Assembly: GCA_937927945.1 (NCBI GenBank) | Contig: CALEYW010000080.1 | Location: 1-64,000 of the forward strand | DNA: 64,000 nt | From: an uncultured candidate division WPS-2 bacterium | GTDB lineage: Bacteria > Vulcanimicrobiota > Vulcanimicrobiia > Vulcanimicrobiales > Vulcanimicrobiaceae | Direction: 5' to 3' | In this document: positions 1 through 9,671 of the stretch, one piece after another | Position numbering within the stretch: position 1 is the first letter of the stretch | Layout of the letters: every line of letters begins with the position of its first letter | Program-made: the position numbers and the translations under genes | Notes under the pieces: model-generated | Seen by the model: only the letters and a program-made list of their open reading frames with translations | What the model was told of the DNA's origin: nothing | The model's database searches: none

Positions 1-4
1 GCCT

Positions 5-38
5 GTCTCGTGGGCTCGGAGATGTGTATAAGAGACAG
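5..38 (+). other. Nextera transposase adapter left in the assembly
   Basis: Bases 5-38 match the Nextera read-2 adapter and end in the Tn5 mosaic-end sequence AGATGTGTATAAGAGACAG (positions 20-38). This is library-preparation DNA, not genome. Its ATG at 24-26 creates a false N-terminus reading MYKRQ, a familiar artefact in protein databases. Genomic sequence should be taken to begin at 39. Bases 1-4 are of unknown origin. Confidence 0.97.
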
Positions 39-2015
39 GTCTTCACCGACGGCGGCCACGCCGAGACGCTGTTCACCGAGAACGACACCGACTTCGAGCG
101 CGCTTTCAACGTCGCGTCGGCGTCACCGTACGTGAAGAGCGGAATCGACCGGGCCGTGCGCGGCGAAGATCGCACCGGCATCAACGCCGGCCAGCAAGGT
201 TCGAAGGCCGCGCTGCACTATCGCTGGGACATCGCGCCGGGCGCGACGCACACCGTGCGCGTCCGCATGACCGACGACCCCGCCGCGACGGGCGTCGACG
301 ACGACTTCGACGCAACGTTCGACCAGCGCGAAGCGGAGGCCGATCGCTTCTACGCCGCGCTCGGCGCGCCGCTGGACGAGGAGAGCGCGACGATTCAGCG
401 ACGCGCGTTCGCCGGTCTCATCTGGAGCAAGCAATTCTACAACTACGTCGTGCGCGACTGGCTCGAAGGCGACCCGGCGATGCCGCCGCCGCCGCCCGAG
501 CGCAAGCACGGCCGCAACGCGAATTGGCGCCATCTCTACAACGACGACGTCATGTCGATGCCCGACGGCTGGGAGTATCCGTGGTACGCGGCCTGGGACC
601 TCGCGTTCCACACGATTCCGTTCGCTTTGATCGATCCGCAGTTCGCCAAGGATCAGCTCGTGCGGCTGACGCGCGAGTGGTACATGCACCCCAGCGGCCA
701 GTTGCCCGCATACGAGTGGTCGTTCGACGACGTCAACCCGCCGGTCCACGCCTGGGCGGCGCTGCGCGTGTACAAGATCGAGGCCAAGCGCAACGGCGGC
801 GTCGGCGACTATCGTTTTCTCGAGCGCGTCTTTCAGAAGCTCCTGATGAATTTCACCTGGTGGGTGAACCGCAAGGACGTCGCCGGCAGGAACGTGTTCC
901 AGGGCGGTTTCCTCGGCCTCGACAACATCGGGCCGTTCGATCGCAGCGCGACGCTCCCGAGCGGTGCTTACCTCGCGCAGAGCGACGGCACGTCGTGGAT
1001 GGGCGTCTATGCGCTCAACATGCTCGCCATCGCCGTCGAGTTGGCGAAGACCGAAGAGATCTACGAAGACGTCGCCGAGAAGTTCTTCGAGCACTTCCTG
1101 ATCATCGCCGACGCGATGAACTCGCAACGTCAAGACGATCTCGGCTTGTGGGACGCCGAGGACGAGTTCTACTACGATCAGCTCTATCTGCCCGACGGCG
1201 AGCGCATCCCGGTCAAGATTCGCAGCATCGTCGGCATCACGCCGATTTTCGCCGTCGAGCCGATCCCGGAAGACGCGCTCGAGAACCTGCCGCGGCTGCG
1301 CGCGCGGATCGAGTGGTTCCTCAAGAACCGGCCCGAGCTGGCGGAGAACGTCGCGCGGATCGATCTGGGAGGGATGCGCGAACGGCGGTTGATGGCGATC
1401 GTCAACCCCGACCGGCTGCGCCGCATCCTGCGCCGTGTCTTCGACGAGAACGAGTTCCTCTCGCCGCACGGCATTCGAATGCTCTCGCGCTTCCACAAGG
1501 ACCATCCGTACGTGCTGCGGGCCGGCGGCGGCGAATTTCGCTGCGACTACGAACCGGCGGAATCCACCAGCGGCCTCTTCGGCGGCAACTCGAACTGGCG
1601 CGGACCGATCTGGATGCCGCTGAACCTCCTGTTGATCGAGGCGCTCCAGAAGTTTCACTACTATCTGGGGGACGGCTACACCATCGAGTTTCCGACCGGG
1701 TCCGGCACGATGCTCACGCTCTGGGAAATCTCGCTCGAATTGCAGCGGCGCCTGGTCGGCCTGTTCCGCCGCGACGCCGGCGGGCGCCGCGCCTTCAACG
1801 GCGAGAACGCGCTGTTCCAGAACGACCCGCACTGGCGCGACCAGATCCTCTTCCACGAGTACTTCAACGGCGACACCGGCGAAGGGCTGGGCGCCTCGCA
1901 CCAAACCGGCTGGACGGCGCTCGTGGCGAAGATGATCCAGCAGTTGGGAGACTACGGCGCACCGCTGCACCCGCAGGTCGGCGCCGACTTCTCCGTCGTC
2001 CCCGGCGCGGACTAA
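39..2015 (+). CDS. MGH1/GH63-type glucosidase, 5' end missing
   Basis: C-terminal 658 residues of a glycoside hydrolase of the GH63 (processing-glucosidase-like, alpha/alpha barrel) group. The frame is open from the adapter junction, so the true start lies off the contig. Family-like stretches are visible: the aromatic block EYPWYAAWDLAFHTIP, then SDGTSWMGVYALNML, then GGNSNWRGPIWMPLNLL, and a C-terminal HQTGWTALVAKMI. Bacterial relatives cleave glucose from alpha-linked glucans or glycosides; the substrate here is inferred only from the neighbours, which make and break glycogen. It precedes the flavoprotein gene by 36 bases on the same strand and is probably the first visible member of the operon. 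Full-length relatives are around 850-900 residues, so roughly a quarter is missing. Confidence 0.85.
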   Translation, partial: VFTDGGHAETLFTENDTDFERAFNVASASPYVKSGIDRAVRGEDRTGINAGQQGSKAALHYRWDIAPGATHTVRVRMTDDPAATGVDDDFDATFDQREAEADRFYAALGAPLDEESATIQRRAFAGLIWSKQFYNYVVRDWLEGDPAMPPPPPERKHGRNANWRHLYNDDVMSMPDGWEYPWYAAWDLAFHTIPFALIDPQFAKDQLVRLTREWYMHPSGQLPAYEWSFDDVNPPVHAWAALRVYKIEAKRNGGVGDYRFLERVFQKLLMNFTWWVNRKDVAGRNVFQGGFLGLDNIGPFDRSATLPSGAYLAQSDGTSWMGVYALNMLAIAVELAKTEEIYEDVAEKFFEHFLIIADAMNSQRQDDLGLWDAEDEFYYDQLYLPDGERIPVKIRSIVGITPIFAVEPIPEDALENLPRLRARIEWFLKNRPELAENVARIDLGGMRERRLMAIVNPDRLRRILRRVFDENEFLSPHGIRMLSRFHKDHPYVLRAGGGEFRCDYEPAESTSGLFGGNSNWRGPIWMPLNLLLIEALQKFHYYLGDGYTIEFPTGSGTMLTLWEISLELQRRLVGLFRRDAGGRRAFNGENALFQNDPHWRDQILFHEYFNGDTGEGLGASHQTGWTALVAKMIQQLGDYGAPLHPQVGADFSVVPGAD

Positions 2016-2051
2016 CAGGAAGTCGCTCGGCGAGCCCGGGACGTACGCCGG

Positions 2052-3401
2052 GTGAGCAAATACGATCTGGCGGTCATCGGGTCCGGACAAGGCGGCGTCC
2101 CGCTCGCGCTCGATTTCGCGCAGCGCGGGAAGCGCGTCGTGCTGTTCGAGCGTGGTGCGCTCGGCGGCTGCTGCGTCAATGTGGGCTGCACGCCGTCGAA
2201 GTCGTTTCTGGCGTCGGCCCACTGGGCCGGCCGCGCGCGCCGAGGCGCCGAGATCGGCGTGCACTGCGAGGTGCGGGTCGACCAGGGCGCGGTGATGGAA
2301 CGGGTGCGCGGGATCGTGCGCGAGTGGCACGACGGCGTCGCGAAGAGAATCGCGCAGAGCAGCGTCGAGCTCGTCGCAGCCGAAGCCGCGTTCGACGCGC
2401 CGCACGCGCTCGTTGCAGCGGGGACGCGCTACGAAGCGGACGTCGTCGTCCTCGACACCGGCGGGCACGCCGCCGTCCCCCTCATCGAGGGACTGGCCGC
2501 AACGCCGTACCTGACCAACGAGAACTTCTTCGCGCAGCAAACGCTGCCGCGCAAACTCCTGGTGCTCGGGTCGGGCTACATCGGGCTCGAACTCGGGCAG
2601 GGCGCGGCGCGCCTCGGCAGCGCCGTCACCATCGTCACGCCCGACGACCGGCTGCTGGCGCGGGAAGAACTCGACACGTGCAGCGTGCTGACGGCGTCGT
2701 TCGCGCGCGACGGCATCACCGTGATGCTGAACCGGTGCGCCGTCTCCGTCGCGCACGACGGCGCCACGTTCGCGGTCACGCTGGACGACGGGACCGTCGT
2801 CAGAGGCGACGGCTTGCTCGTCGCGATCGGCCGCCGGCCGAACATTCCGGACGGAACGGTCGAGCGCGCGGGAATCGCCCTCGATGCACGCGGCTTCATC
2901 GCGTGCGACGAACACCTGCGCACCTCGGTCGCCGGTCACTACGCGCTGGGCGACGTCGCCGGCCAGGCGCAGTTCACCCACGTCGCTTGGGAAGATTTCC
3001 GGCGCCTGCGGGCCGTGATCGGCGGCGATCTCTCGCGCACCCGCGACGACCGGGTCCTCGCCTACGTGATGTACACCGAGCCGCAAGTCGGCCGGGTCGG
3101 GATCACCGCCGATGACGCCGAGCAGGCCGGCAAGCCGCATCGCGCGGTGACGCTCCAGCTCACCGACGTCGCCCGCGGTCCGGAATGGAACCTCGAGGAG
3201 GGGTTCTTCCGGCTCGTCGTCGACCCGGGAACCGACGCGATCCTCGGCGGCACGTTCGTCGGGTACGAAGCCGGGGAATTGATCCACGTGATCCTCGCAC
3301 ACATGGAAGCCGGATCGACCTGGCGTGTCCTCGAGCGCTCCGTCCACGTCCATCCGACCTTTTCGGAGGGCCTGCCCTCGCTCGCCCGGCTGCTGCTGTG
3401 A
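2052..3401 (+). CDS. FAD-dependent pyridine nucleotide-disulfide oxidoreductase (dihydrolipoamide dehydrogenase / mercuric reductase family)
   Basis: A 449-residue class I disulfide reductase starting at GTG 2052. It shows the FAD-binding fold (VIGSGQGGVPLALDF), the redox-active disulfide GGCCVNVGCTPSK, a second Rossmann motif for NAD(P)H (LVLGSGYIGLELGQGAARLG), and the C-terminal His-Glu pair in HVHPTFSEGL. Mercuric reductase would carry an additional C-terminal Cys pair, and the protein ends LARLLL without one, so mercury reduction is unlikely. No lipoyl-dependent complex is encoded nearby, so the natural disulfide substrate is unknown. The stop overlaps the glgB start by 4 bases (GTGA), suggesting translational coupling with glycogen metabolism, which is an unusual partner for this enzyme. 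Confidence 0.88.
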   Translation: MSKYDLAVIGSGQGGVPLALDFAQRGKRVVLFERGALGGCCVNVGCTPSKSFLASAHWAGRARRGAEIGVHCEVRVDQGAVMERVRGIVREWHDGVAKRIAQSSVELVAAEAAFDAPHALVAAGTRYEADVVVLDTGGHAAVPLIEGLAATPYLTNENFFAQQTLPRKLLVLGSGYIGLELGQGAARLGSAVTIVTPDDRLLAREELDTCSVLTASFARDGITVMLNRCAVSVAHDGATFAVTLDDGTVVRGDGLLVAIGRRPNIPDGTVERAGIALDARGFIACDEHLRTSVAGHYALGDVAGQAQFTHVAWEDFRRLRAVIGGDLSRTRDDRVLAYVMYTEPQVGRVGITADDAEQAGKPHRAVTLQLTDVARGPEWNLEEGFFRLVVDPGTDAILGGTFVGYEAGELIHVILAHMEAGSTWRVLERSVHVHPTFSEGLPSLARLLL

Positions 3402-5569
3402 TCGAGCCGGACCGCGCGGCGGCGCTCGCCGCCGGGCGCGAAGGCGACCCGTTCGCGATCCTCGGCCCGCACGCGTTCGGCAGCGGCACCATCGTGCGTG
3501 CGTTTCTCCCCGACGCGCGGTCGGTCGCCGTCGTCGACGAGTGCGGCGACCTCCTCGCCGACGCACAGCGCGTCGGCGCGACCGATCTGTTCGAAGCGCT
3601 CGTCGTCGCGATGCCGGAGCGCTACCGACTGCGCGTCACCGACGTTTCCGGTTCGCGCACGATCGACGATCCCTACCGCTTCGGCCCGCTGCTCGGCGAT
3701 CTCGACGTGTGGCTGATCGGCGAAGGCAACCATCTCGAGCTCGATAGCGTGCTCGGCGCGCATCCGGACGTCGTCGACGGCGTGCAGGGAACGCGGTTCG
3801 CGGTGTGGGCGCCCAACGCGTTGCGGGTCAGCGTCGTCGGCGACTGGAACCGCTGGGACGGCCGCGTGCACCCGATGCGCTTGCGGCGCGAGGTCGGCAT
3901 CTGGGAACTGTTCGTTCCGGCCGTCGGTGAGGGCGCGCGCTACAAATACGAGTTGCTGGGGCCGCACGGGGAGCTGCTCCCGCTGCACGCCGATCCGTTC
4001 GCATTTCGCAGCGAGAAGCGCCCGGCGAACGCCTCGGTGGTCACTGCTCCCTCGCGTCACGTGTGGCGAGACGAAGCGTGGCTGCGCGAGCGCGGCGCGA
4101 AAGGGCGCCGCGACGCGCCGATCCAGATTTACGAAGTGCATCTCGGCTCGTGGAAGCGGATTCCCGAACAAGACGACCGCTTCCTGACGTACCGCGAGCT
4201 TGCCGACCAATTGATTCCGTACGTGAAAGACCTCGGCTTCACGCACATCGAGCTGCTCCCCATCACCGAGCATCCCTACGATCTGAGCTGGGGATATCAG
4301 ACGACGGGCTGGTTCGCGCCGACCAGCCGCTTCGGCGAGCCCGACGACTTCCGCGCCTTCGTCGACGCCGCGCACGCCGCCGGCATCGGCGTCATCCTCG
4401 ATTGGATCCCCGGTCACTTTCCGACCGACGCCCACGGCCTCGCCCGTTTCGACGGCACCCCGCTCTACGAGCATCAAGATCCGCGCGAAGGCTTCCATCG
4501 CGAATGGGGCACGAACGTCTTCAATTTGGCGCGGCGCGAGGTAGCGAACTTTCTGCTCGCCTCGGCGATGTACTGGCTGCGCGAGTTCCACGTCGACGGC
4601 TTGCGGGTCGACGCGGTGGCGTCGCTGCTCTACCGCGACTACAGCCGCAAGGAAGGCGAATGGGTTCCCAACGTCTACGGCGGACGCGAGAACCTCGAAG
4701 CCGTGGCGTTCCTGCAGCGCCTGAACGCGACGGTCTACGGCGCCTTCCCGGGGATCGCGACGTTCGCCGAAGAGTCGACCGCGTGGCCCGGCGTCACCAC
4801 ACCGACCCACCTCGGCGGCCTCGGCTTCGGCTACAAGTGGAACATGGGCTGGATGCACGACACGCTGCAGTTCATGGAACGCGATCCGCTCTACCGGGGC
4901 CACCATCTCAACGAGATCTCGTTCGGGCTGGTGTACGCGTTCAGCGAGAACTTCGTGCTGCCGCTCTCGCACGACGAAGTCGTGCACGGAAAACGCTCGC
5001 TCCTCGGCCGCATGCCGGGCGACGAATACCAGCAGTTCGCGAACGTGCGGCTCCTCTACGGGTTGATGTGGGCCCATCCGGGGAAGAAGCTGCTCTTCGC
5101 CGGCGGCGAGTTCGCGCAGCGCGGCGAGTGGCGCGCGCAAGCTTCGCTCGACTGGCATCTGGTGCACGGCCGCCACGCCGGGGTGCAGCAGCTCGTCAAA
5201 GACGCCAACCGGATCGCGCGCCAGCGTCCGGCACTGCACGAGCGCGATGCCGAACCGGCGGGCTTCGAGTGGATCGCGTACGACGACACAGCCAACGGCG
5301 TGGTCTCCTTCGTTCGCTGGGACGCCGCGCGCGACGGCCACGTCGTCTGCGTGTTCAACTTCAGCGGCGTGCGCCGGGAGCGCTATGTGGTCGGGGTTCC
5401 GCGCAACGGCGGCTACGCGGAGCTGCTCAATACCGACGCCGCGGTGTACGGAGGCGCGAACGTGGGTAATGGCGGCTGGGTGACCGCCGCCGAGCGGCCG
5501 GCCCATGGCCGGCCCTACTCTCTCACGTTGACGCTCCCGCCGCTCTCCGCGATCTGGCTCGCACCGTGA
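3398..5569 (+). CDS. glgB: 1,4-alpha-glucan branching enzyme GlgB
   Basis: Cytoplasmic GH13 branching enzyme that cuts alpha-1,4 chains and re-attaches them as alpha-1,6 branches in glycogen. From GTG 3398 it is 723 residues, close to the E. coli enzyme. An N-terminal CBM48-like domain (about 100-220, with WAPNALRVSVVGDWNRWDG) precedes the barrel. Catalytic residues fall in the expected motifs: Asp405 in DGLRVDAVAS, Glu458 in FAEESTAWP and the transition-state Asp526 in LPLSHDEVVHGK. An upstream in-frame extension to 3185 is open but overlaps the flavoprotein gene, so the GTG that overlaps its stop was chosen. It is coupled by 4-base overlaps to its neighbours on both sides. Confidence 0.97.
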   Translation: MIEPDRAAALAAGREGDPFAILGPHAFGSGTIVRAFLPDARSVAVVDECGDLLADAQRVGATDLFEALVVAMPERYRLRVTDVSGSRTIDDPYRFGPLLGDLDVWLIGEGNHLELDSVLGAHPDVVDGVQGTRFAVWAPNALRVSVVGDWNRWDGRVHPMRLRREVGIWELFVPAVGEGARYKYELLGPHGELLPLHADPFAFRSEKRPANASVVTAPSRHVWRDEAWLRERGAKGRRDAPIQIYEVHLGSWKRIPEQDDRFLTYRELADQLIPYVKDLGFTHIELLPITEHPYDLSWGYQTTGWFAPTSRFGEPDDFRAFVDAAHAAGIGVILDWIPGHFPTDAHGLARFDGTPLYEHQDPREGFHREWGTNVFNLARREVANFLLASAMYWLREFHVDGLRVDAVASLLYRDYSRKEGEWVPNVYGGRENLEAVAFLQRLNATVYGAFPGIATFAEESTAWPGVTTPTHLGGLGFGYKWNMGWMHDTLQFMERDPLYRGHHLNEISFGLVYAFSENFVLPLSHDEVVHGKRSLLGRMPGDEYQQFANVRLLYGLMWAHPGKKLLFAGGEFAQRGEWRAQASLDWHLVHGRHAGVQQLVKDANRIARQRPALHERDAEPAGFEWIAYDDTANGVVSFVRWDAARDGHVVCVFNFSGVRRERYVVGVPRNGGYAELLNTDAAVYGGANVGNGGWVTAAERPAHGRPYSLTLTLPPLSAIWLAP

Positions 5570-7647
5570 TCCCACCCCGCCGCAGGATCGACTCCGGCCT
5601 TCCGTTTCCGCTCGGCGCGACGTGGTACGGCACGGGAGTCAACTTCGCGCTGTTCAGCGCGCACGCCGAGAAGGTCGAGCTGTGCATCTTCGACGCGCGC
5701 GGCCGGCGCGAGCTGGAGCGCATCGAGCTGCCGGAATATACCGACGAGGTGTGGCACGGCTACCTGCCCGACGCACGGCCGGGGATGCTGTACGGCTACC
5801 GCGTGTACGGTCCGTACGACCCGGCCCGCGGGCACCGCTTCAACCACCACAAGTTGCTGATCGACCCGTATGCGAAGGCGCTGGCGGGCAACCTGCGGTG
5901 GACCGACGCGCACTACGGGTATCGGATCGGCTCGCAGCGCGAGGACCTCTCGTTCGACCGCCGCGACAACGCGGGCGGGATGCCGAAATGCGTCGTCGTC
6001 GAGAGCGCGTTCACCTGGAGCGAGGAACAGCGCCCGTTCGTTCCGTGGACGCAGACCGTGTTCTACGAAATGCACGTCCGCGGTTTCACCATCCAGCACC
6101 CGGGCGTGCCGGCGGCCATGCGCGGCACCTTCTCGGGCCTCGCCGCGCCCGCCGTCGTGAACTACTTGCAAGAACTCGGCGTCACGACGGTGGAGCTGCT
6201 GCCCGTCCATGCGTTCGTCGACGACCGCCGCCTGGTCGAGCAGAAGCTGCGCAACTACTGGGGCTACAATACGATCGGGTTTTTCGCGCCCGAAGGGCGG
6301 TACTTGCAGAGCGGTGAGCCCAACGAGTTCAAGACGATGGTCAAACGGCTGCACGAAGCCGGGATCGAAGTCGTGCTCGACGTGGTGTACAACCACACGG
6401 CGGAAGGGAACCATCTCGGTCCCACCTTGTCGTTCAAGGGAATCGACAACGCGACGTACTACCGCCTCGCCGGGGATCCGCGCTACTATGACGACGTCAC
6501 CGGCACCGGCAACACGCTCGACCTGCGTCATCCGCGCGTGCTGCAGATGGTGACGGACTCGCTGCGCTATTGGGCTCAGGAGATGCACGTCGACGGGTTC
6601 CGCTTCGACCTCGCGCCTGCGCTGGCGCGCGAGAACAACGGCTTCGCCCCCGACGCCGCCTTTTTCAAGACGCTCGCGCAAGACCCGGTGCTCTCACGCG
6701 TCAAGCTGATCGCGGAGCCGTGGGACGTCGGCCTCGGCGGCTACCAGCTGGGCAGTTTCCCGCCCGGCTGGTCCGAATGGAACGGGAAGTATCGCGATAC
6801 GGTGCGGCGCTTCTGGCGCGGCGACTTGGGCGTGCTTCCCGAGCTCGCATCGCGCATCGCCGGCTCGTCCGACCTGTTCCAGCATCAGGGCCGCCGGCCG
6901 CGCGCGAGCATCAACTTCATCACCGTCCACGACGGTTTCACGCTGACCGACCTCGTGTCGTACAACGAAAAGCACAACGAGACGAATCACGAGGGCAATC
7001 GCGACGGGACCGACGACAACCTGAGCTGGAACTGCGGGGTCGAAGGGCCGACCGACGACATCGAGATCGTGAAGATGCGGCAGCGCCAAAAGCGCAATTT
7101 CCTCTCGACGCTGCTTTTGTCGCTGGGCGTACCGCTGATTCTCGCCGGCGACGAAATGGGACGCACGCAGCGCGGCAACAACAACGCGTACTGCCAAGAT
7201 AACGAGATCGCGTGGCTCGACTGGACGAATCCCGATCCGCACGACCTGGCTCTCTCCGATTTCGTGAAGACGCTGCTGCGGCTGCGCCGGGCACATCCGG
7301 CGTTCAAACGCGACGCGTTCTTTCGCGGCCAGCCGATCGACGCGAGCGGACGGAAGGACATCGCCTGGTTCACGCCTGACGCGCAGGAGATGAGCGTCGA
7401 GGATTGGATCACGGACCACCGCACGATCGGCTTCTTCCTGGGCGCCCGTCCGATGCTGTTCGTGGCGATGAACGCCTCGCCCGACGACGTGCCGTTCAGC
7501 CTCCCCGACGTCGAACGCATCTCCTGGTCCCTGGTGCTCGACACCGCGATCGAGGGCGGCGCGCAGCGCGACGTTCCCGGCGACGCGATCGACGTCTACC
7601 CGATGATCTCGCGATCGCTCGCGGTCTTCGCCGGCAGCGCGAAGTGA
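5566..7647 (+). CDS. glgX: Glycogen debranching enzyme GlgX (isoamylase type)
   Basis: GH13 debranching enzyme hydrolysing alpha-1,6 branch points of glycogen or of phosphorylase limit dextrin. The 693-residue protein begins at GTG 5566, overlapping the glgB stop. The N-terminal domain (PFPLGATWYGTGVNFALFSA) is typical of GlgX/TreX. The catalytic barrel shows Asp348 in DGFRFDLAPALAREN, Glu384 in LIAEPWDVGLGG and Asp456 in ITVHDGFTLTDLVSYN. With GlgB and MalQ it forms a complete branch/debranch/disproportionate set. Glycogen synthase, phosphorylase and a clear GlgC are not in the window. Confidence 0.97.
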   Translation: MIPPRRRIDSGLPFPLGATWYGTGVNFALFSAHAEKVELCIFDARGRRELERIELPEYTDEVWHGYLPDARPGMLYGYRVYGPYDPARGHRFNHHKLLIDPYAKALAGNLRWTDAHYGYRIGSQREDLSFDRRDNAGGMPKCVVVESAFTWSEEQRPFVPWTQTVFYEMHVRGFTIQHPGVPAAMRGTFSGLAAPAVVNYLQELGVTTVELLPVHAFVDDRRLVEQKLRNYWGYNTIGFFAPEGRYLQSGEPNEFKTMVKRLHEAGIEVVLDVVYNHTAEGNHLGPTLSFKGIDNATYYRLAGDPRYYDDVTGTGNTLDLRHPRVLQMVTDSLRYWAQEMHVDGFRFDLAPALARENNGFAPDAAFFKTLAQDPVLSRVKLIAEPWDVGLGGYQLGSFPPGWSEWNGKYRDTVRRFWRGDLGVLPELASRIAGSSDLFQHQGRRPRASINFITVHDGFTLTDLVSYNEKHNETNHEGNRDGTDDNLSWNCGVEGPTDDIEIVKMRQRQKRNFLSTLLLSLGVPLILAGDEMGRTQRGNNNAYCQDNEIAWLDWTNPDPHDLALSDFVKTLLRLRRAHPAFKRDAFFRGQPIDASGRKDIAWFTPDAQEMSVEDWITDHRTIGFFLGARPMLFVAMNASPDDVPFSLPDVERISWSLVLDTAIEGGAQRDVPGDAIDVYPMISRSLAVFAGSAK

Positions 7648-9671
7648 GCGAGGTCGCGCGCGCGTACGTGGACGCGCTCGGCACGCCGCGGACGGCACCG
7701 CCCGAAACCGTCGCACGCTTCGAGGAACTGCTCGCCGGCGAGCGCGCCGACTTCGTGGCAGCGACGCGCGTCGTTCGCGAAGGCGAACCACTGAGCGTCG
7801 AGGTGACGCTGCCGGCGCTGAGCTGGCCCGAAACGCTGCGCTGGGCGATCGAGCGCGACGACGGCACGACCCAGAGCGGTGAGATCGCGCTGCGCGACGC
7901 GCCGGTCGTCCGCGCCGACGTGCGCGACGCCGAGACCTACGATACGCGCCGCATCTCACTCGGCTCGGCACTGCCGCTCGGGACGCACCGTCTGCTGCTC
8001 TCGGTCGAGCCGTATGCGCGAGCGACGGTGCACGTCGTGGTCGCGCCGGAACGAGCGTTCGCGCCGAGCGGCCGCAGTTGGGGGATCGCGCTGCAGCTCT
8101 ACACGCTGCGCTCGGCGCGCAACGACGGGATCGGCGACTTCGCCGACCTGCGCGCGATGTGCCGGCTGCTCGGCGAGCGCGGCGCCGCGTACGTCGGCAT
8201 CAACCCGCTCCACGCAACGTTCCGCACCGATCCCGAAGCCGCCAGCCCCTATGCGGCATCGTCGCGCGTCTGGCTGAACTGGCTCTACGTCGCGCTCGAC
8301 GACGTGCCGGAGGCCGCGCAGCCGAACGTGCGGGCGCTCGTTGACGAGGAGGAGCGGCGCGCCGTTCTCGCGCGCTTGCGCTCGACGGCCGACGTCGACT
8401 ACGCGGGCGTTGCCGCTGCAAAAGCCGCGGTGCTGCGCGCTTGCTTCGATGCGCTCGGCGCCGACGTCGCGCGGCGCGACGCCTTCGCGGCGTGGTGCGG
8501 CGTTCAGGGGGAACGCCTGCGGCGCTTCGCCGTGTTCGAGGCGCTCGCCGCCCGGTACGGACGCGACGTGCCATCGTGGCCGGCCGGGTTCGCGACGCCG
8601 GCCTCGCCCGACGTCGCGCTGTTCGCCGCCGCGCACGATCGCGACGTCGGCTACGCGATGTACCTCCAATGGCTCGCGGCGGAACAGCTCGCCGCGGTCG
8701 CCGCCGACGCCGCTCGGTACGGCGTGCGCCTGTATCGGGATCTCGCCGTCGGCGTCGACGCCAACGCTGCCGACGTGTGGGCCGACGCGGGGGCCTACAT
8801 TCCGGAGGTTTCGGTCGGCGCACCGCCCGACGTCCTCAACACGCTCGGTCAGGATTGGGGGCTGCCGCCGCTCGACCCCCGCGGGCTTGCGCGTGAAGGG
8901 TATACCGAGCTGCTCGACCTGCTGCAGGCGAACTGCCGGCACGCGGGCGCGCTGCGCATCGATCATGCCTTCTCGCTCGCGCGTCTCTATTGGATTCCGC
9001 GCGGCGCCGGAGCGCGGGACGGGACCTACGTCGCCTACCCGCTCGACGACATGCGCGGGATGGTCGCGCTGGCGAGCGTGCGAGAACGCTGCGTCATCGT
9101 CGGCGAAGATCTCGGGACGGTCCCCGAGGGTTTTCGCGAGAGCATGGAACGCAGCGGGATCCTCTCGTACCGTGTCCTGTTCTTCGAGCGCCGTCTCGAC
9201 GGAAGGTTCGCGGCGCCCGAAGAGTACCCCGAACTCGCGCTGGCGACGTCCGGCACGCACGACCTCGCTACGCTCCCGGCCTGGCTGCGCGGGGAGGACA
9301 TCGAATTGCGCGACCGTCTCGGCTTACTCGAAACGCCGGCAGCGGACGAGCGCTCGGCTCGTGCGCGCGACCGCGAACTGCTGCTCGATGCGCTGATCGC
9401 ACACGGCGATCTCGCCGGATCCGACCGCGGGGACGACACGGCGATCGTGATCGCCGCGAACCGGTATCTGGCGGCCGCGCCGAGCGCGATCGTCATGGCC
9501 CAACTCGACGACATCCTGGGCGAACGGCAACCCGTCAACGTCCCGGGAACCTCGACCCAATACCCGAACTGGCGCCGTAAGCTCGCCACGGACCTGGACT
9601 CCCTAGCCTCCGACGAGCGACTCCGCCGACTCTGCACTGCACTCAACGAGATTCGTCCGAGGCCATCGTGA
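7644..9671 (+). CDS. malQ: 4-alpha-glucanotransferase (amylomaltase)
   Basis: GH77 amylomaltase of 675 residues from GTG 7644, which overlaps the glgX stop. It transfers maltooligosaccharide segments between chains, recycling the short glucans released by GlgX. The conserved catalytic triad is visible: Asp440 in LRIDHAFSLARLYWIP, Glu488 in IVGEDLGTVPEGF and Asp540 in TSGTHDLATLPAW. The first ~140 residues form a beta-rich region before the barrel start (SWGIALQLYTLRS), as seen in the longer bacterial MalQ forms. The reading frame stays open further upstream to 7404, but that part lies inside glgX. Confidence 0.95.
   Translation: MSEVARAYVDALGTPRTAPPETVARFEELLAGERADFVAATRVVREGEPLSVEVTLPALSWPETLRWAIERDDGTTQSGEIALRDAPVVRADVRDAETYDTRRISLGSALPLGTHRLLLSVEPYARATVHVVVAPERAFAPSGRSWGIALQLYTLRSARNDGIGDFADLRAMCRLLGERGAAYVGINPLHATFRTDPEAASPYAASSRVWLNWLYVALDDVPEAAQPNVRALVDEEERRAVLARLRSTADVDYAGVAAAKAAVLRACFDALGADVARRDAFAAWCGVQGERLRRFAVFEALAARYGRDVPSWPAGFATPASPDVALFAAAHDRDVGYAMYLQWLAAEQLAAVAADAARYGVRLYRDLAVGVDANAADVWADAGAYIPEVSVGAPPDVLNTLGQDWGLPPLDPRGLAREGYTELLDLLQANCRHAGALRIDHAFSLARLYWIPRGAGARDGTYVAYPLDDMRGMVALASVRERCVIVGEDLGTVPEGFRESMERSGILSYRVLFFERRLDGRFAAPEEYPELALATSGTHDLATLPAWLRGEDIELRDRLGLLETPAADERSARARDRELLLDALIAHGDLAGSDRGDDTAIVIAANRYLAAAPSAIVMAQLDDILGERQPVNVPGTSTQYPNWRRKLATDLDSLASDERLRRLCTALNEIRPRPS

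Noticed and set aside
2052..3401. Mercuric reductase
   Set aside because: The C-terminal Cys pair and N-terminal HMA domain are missing, and no mer genes are nearby.
123..3566. 1147-codon open frame on the minus strand
   Set aside because: Arg/Ala/Val-rich, antisense to the glucosidase, flavoprotein and glgB genes, all with clear motifs; typical GC-rich shadow frame.
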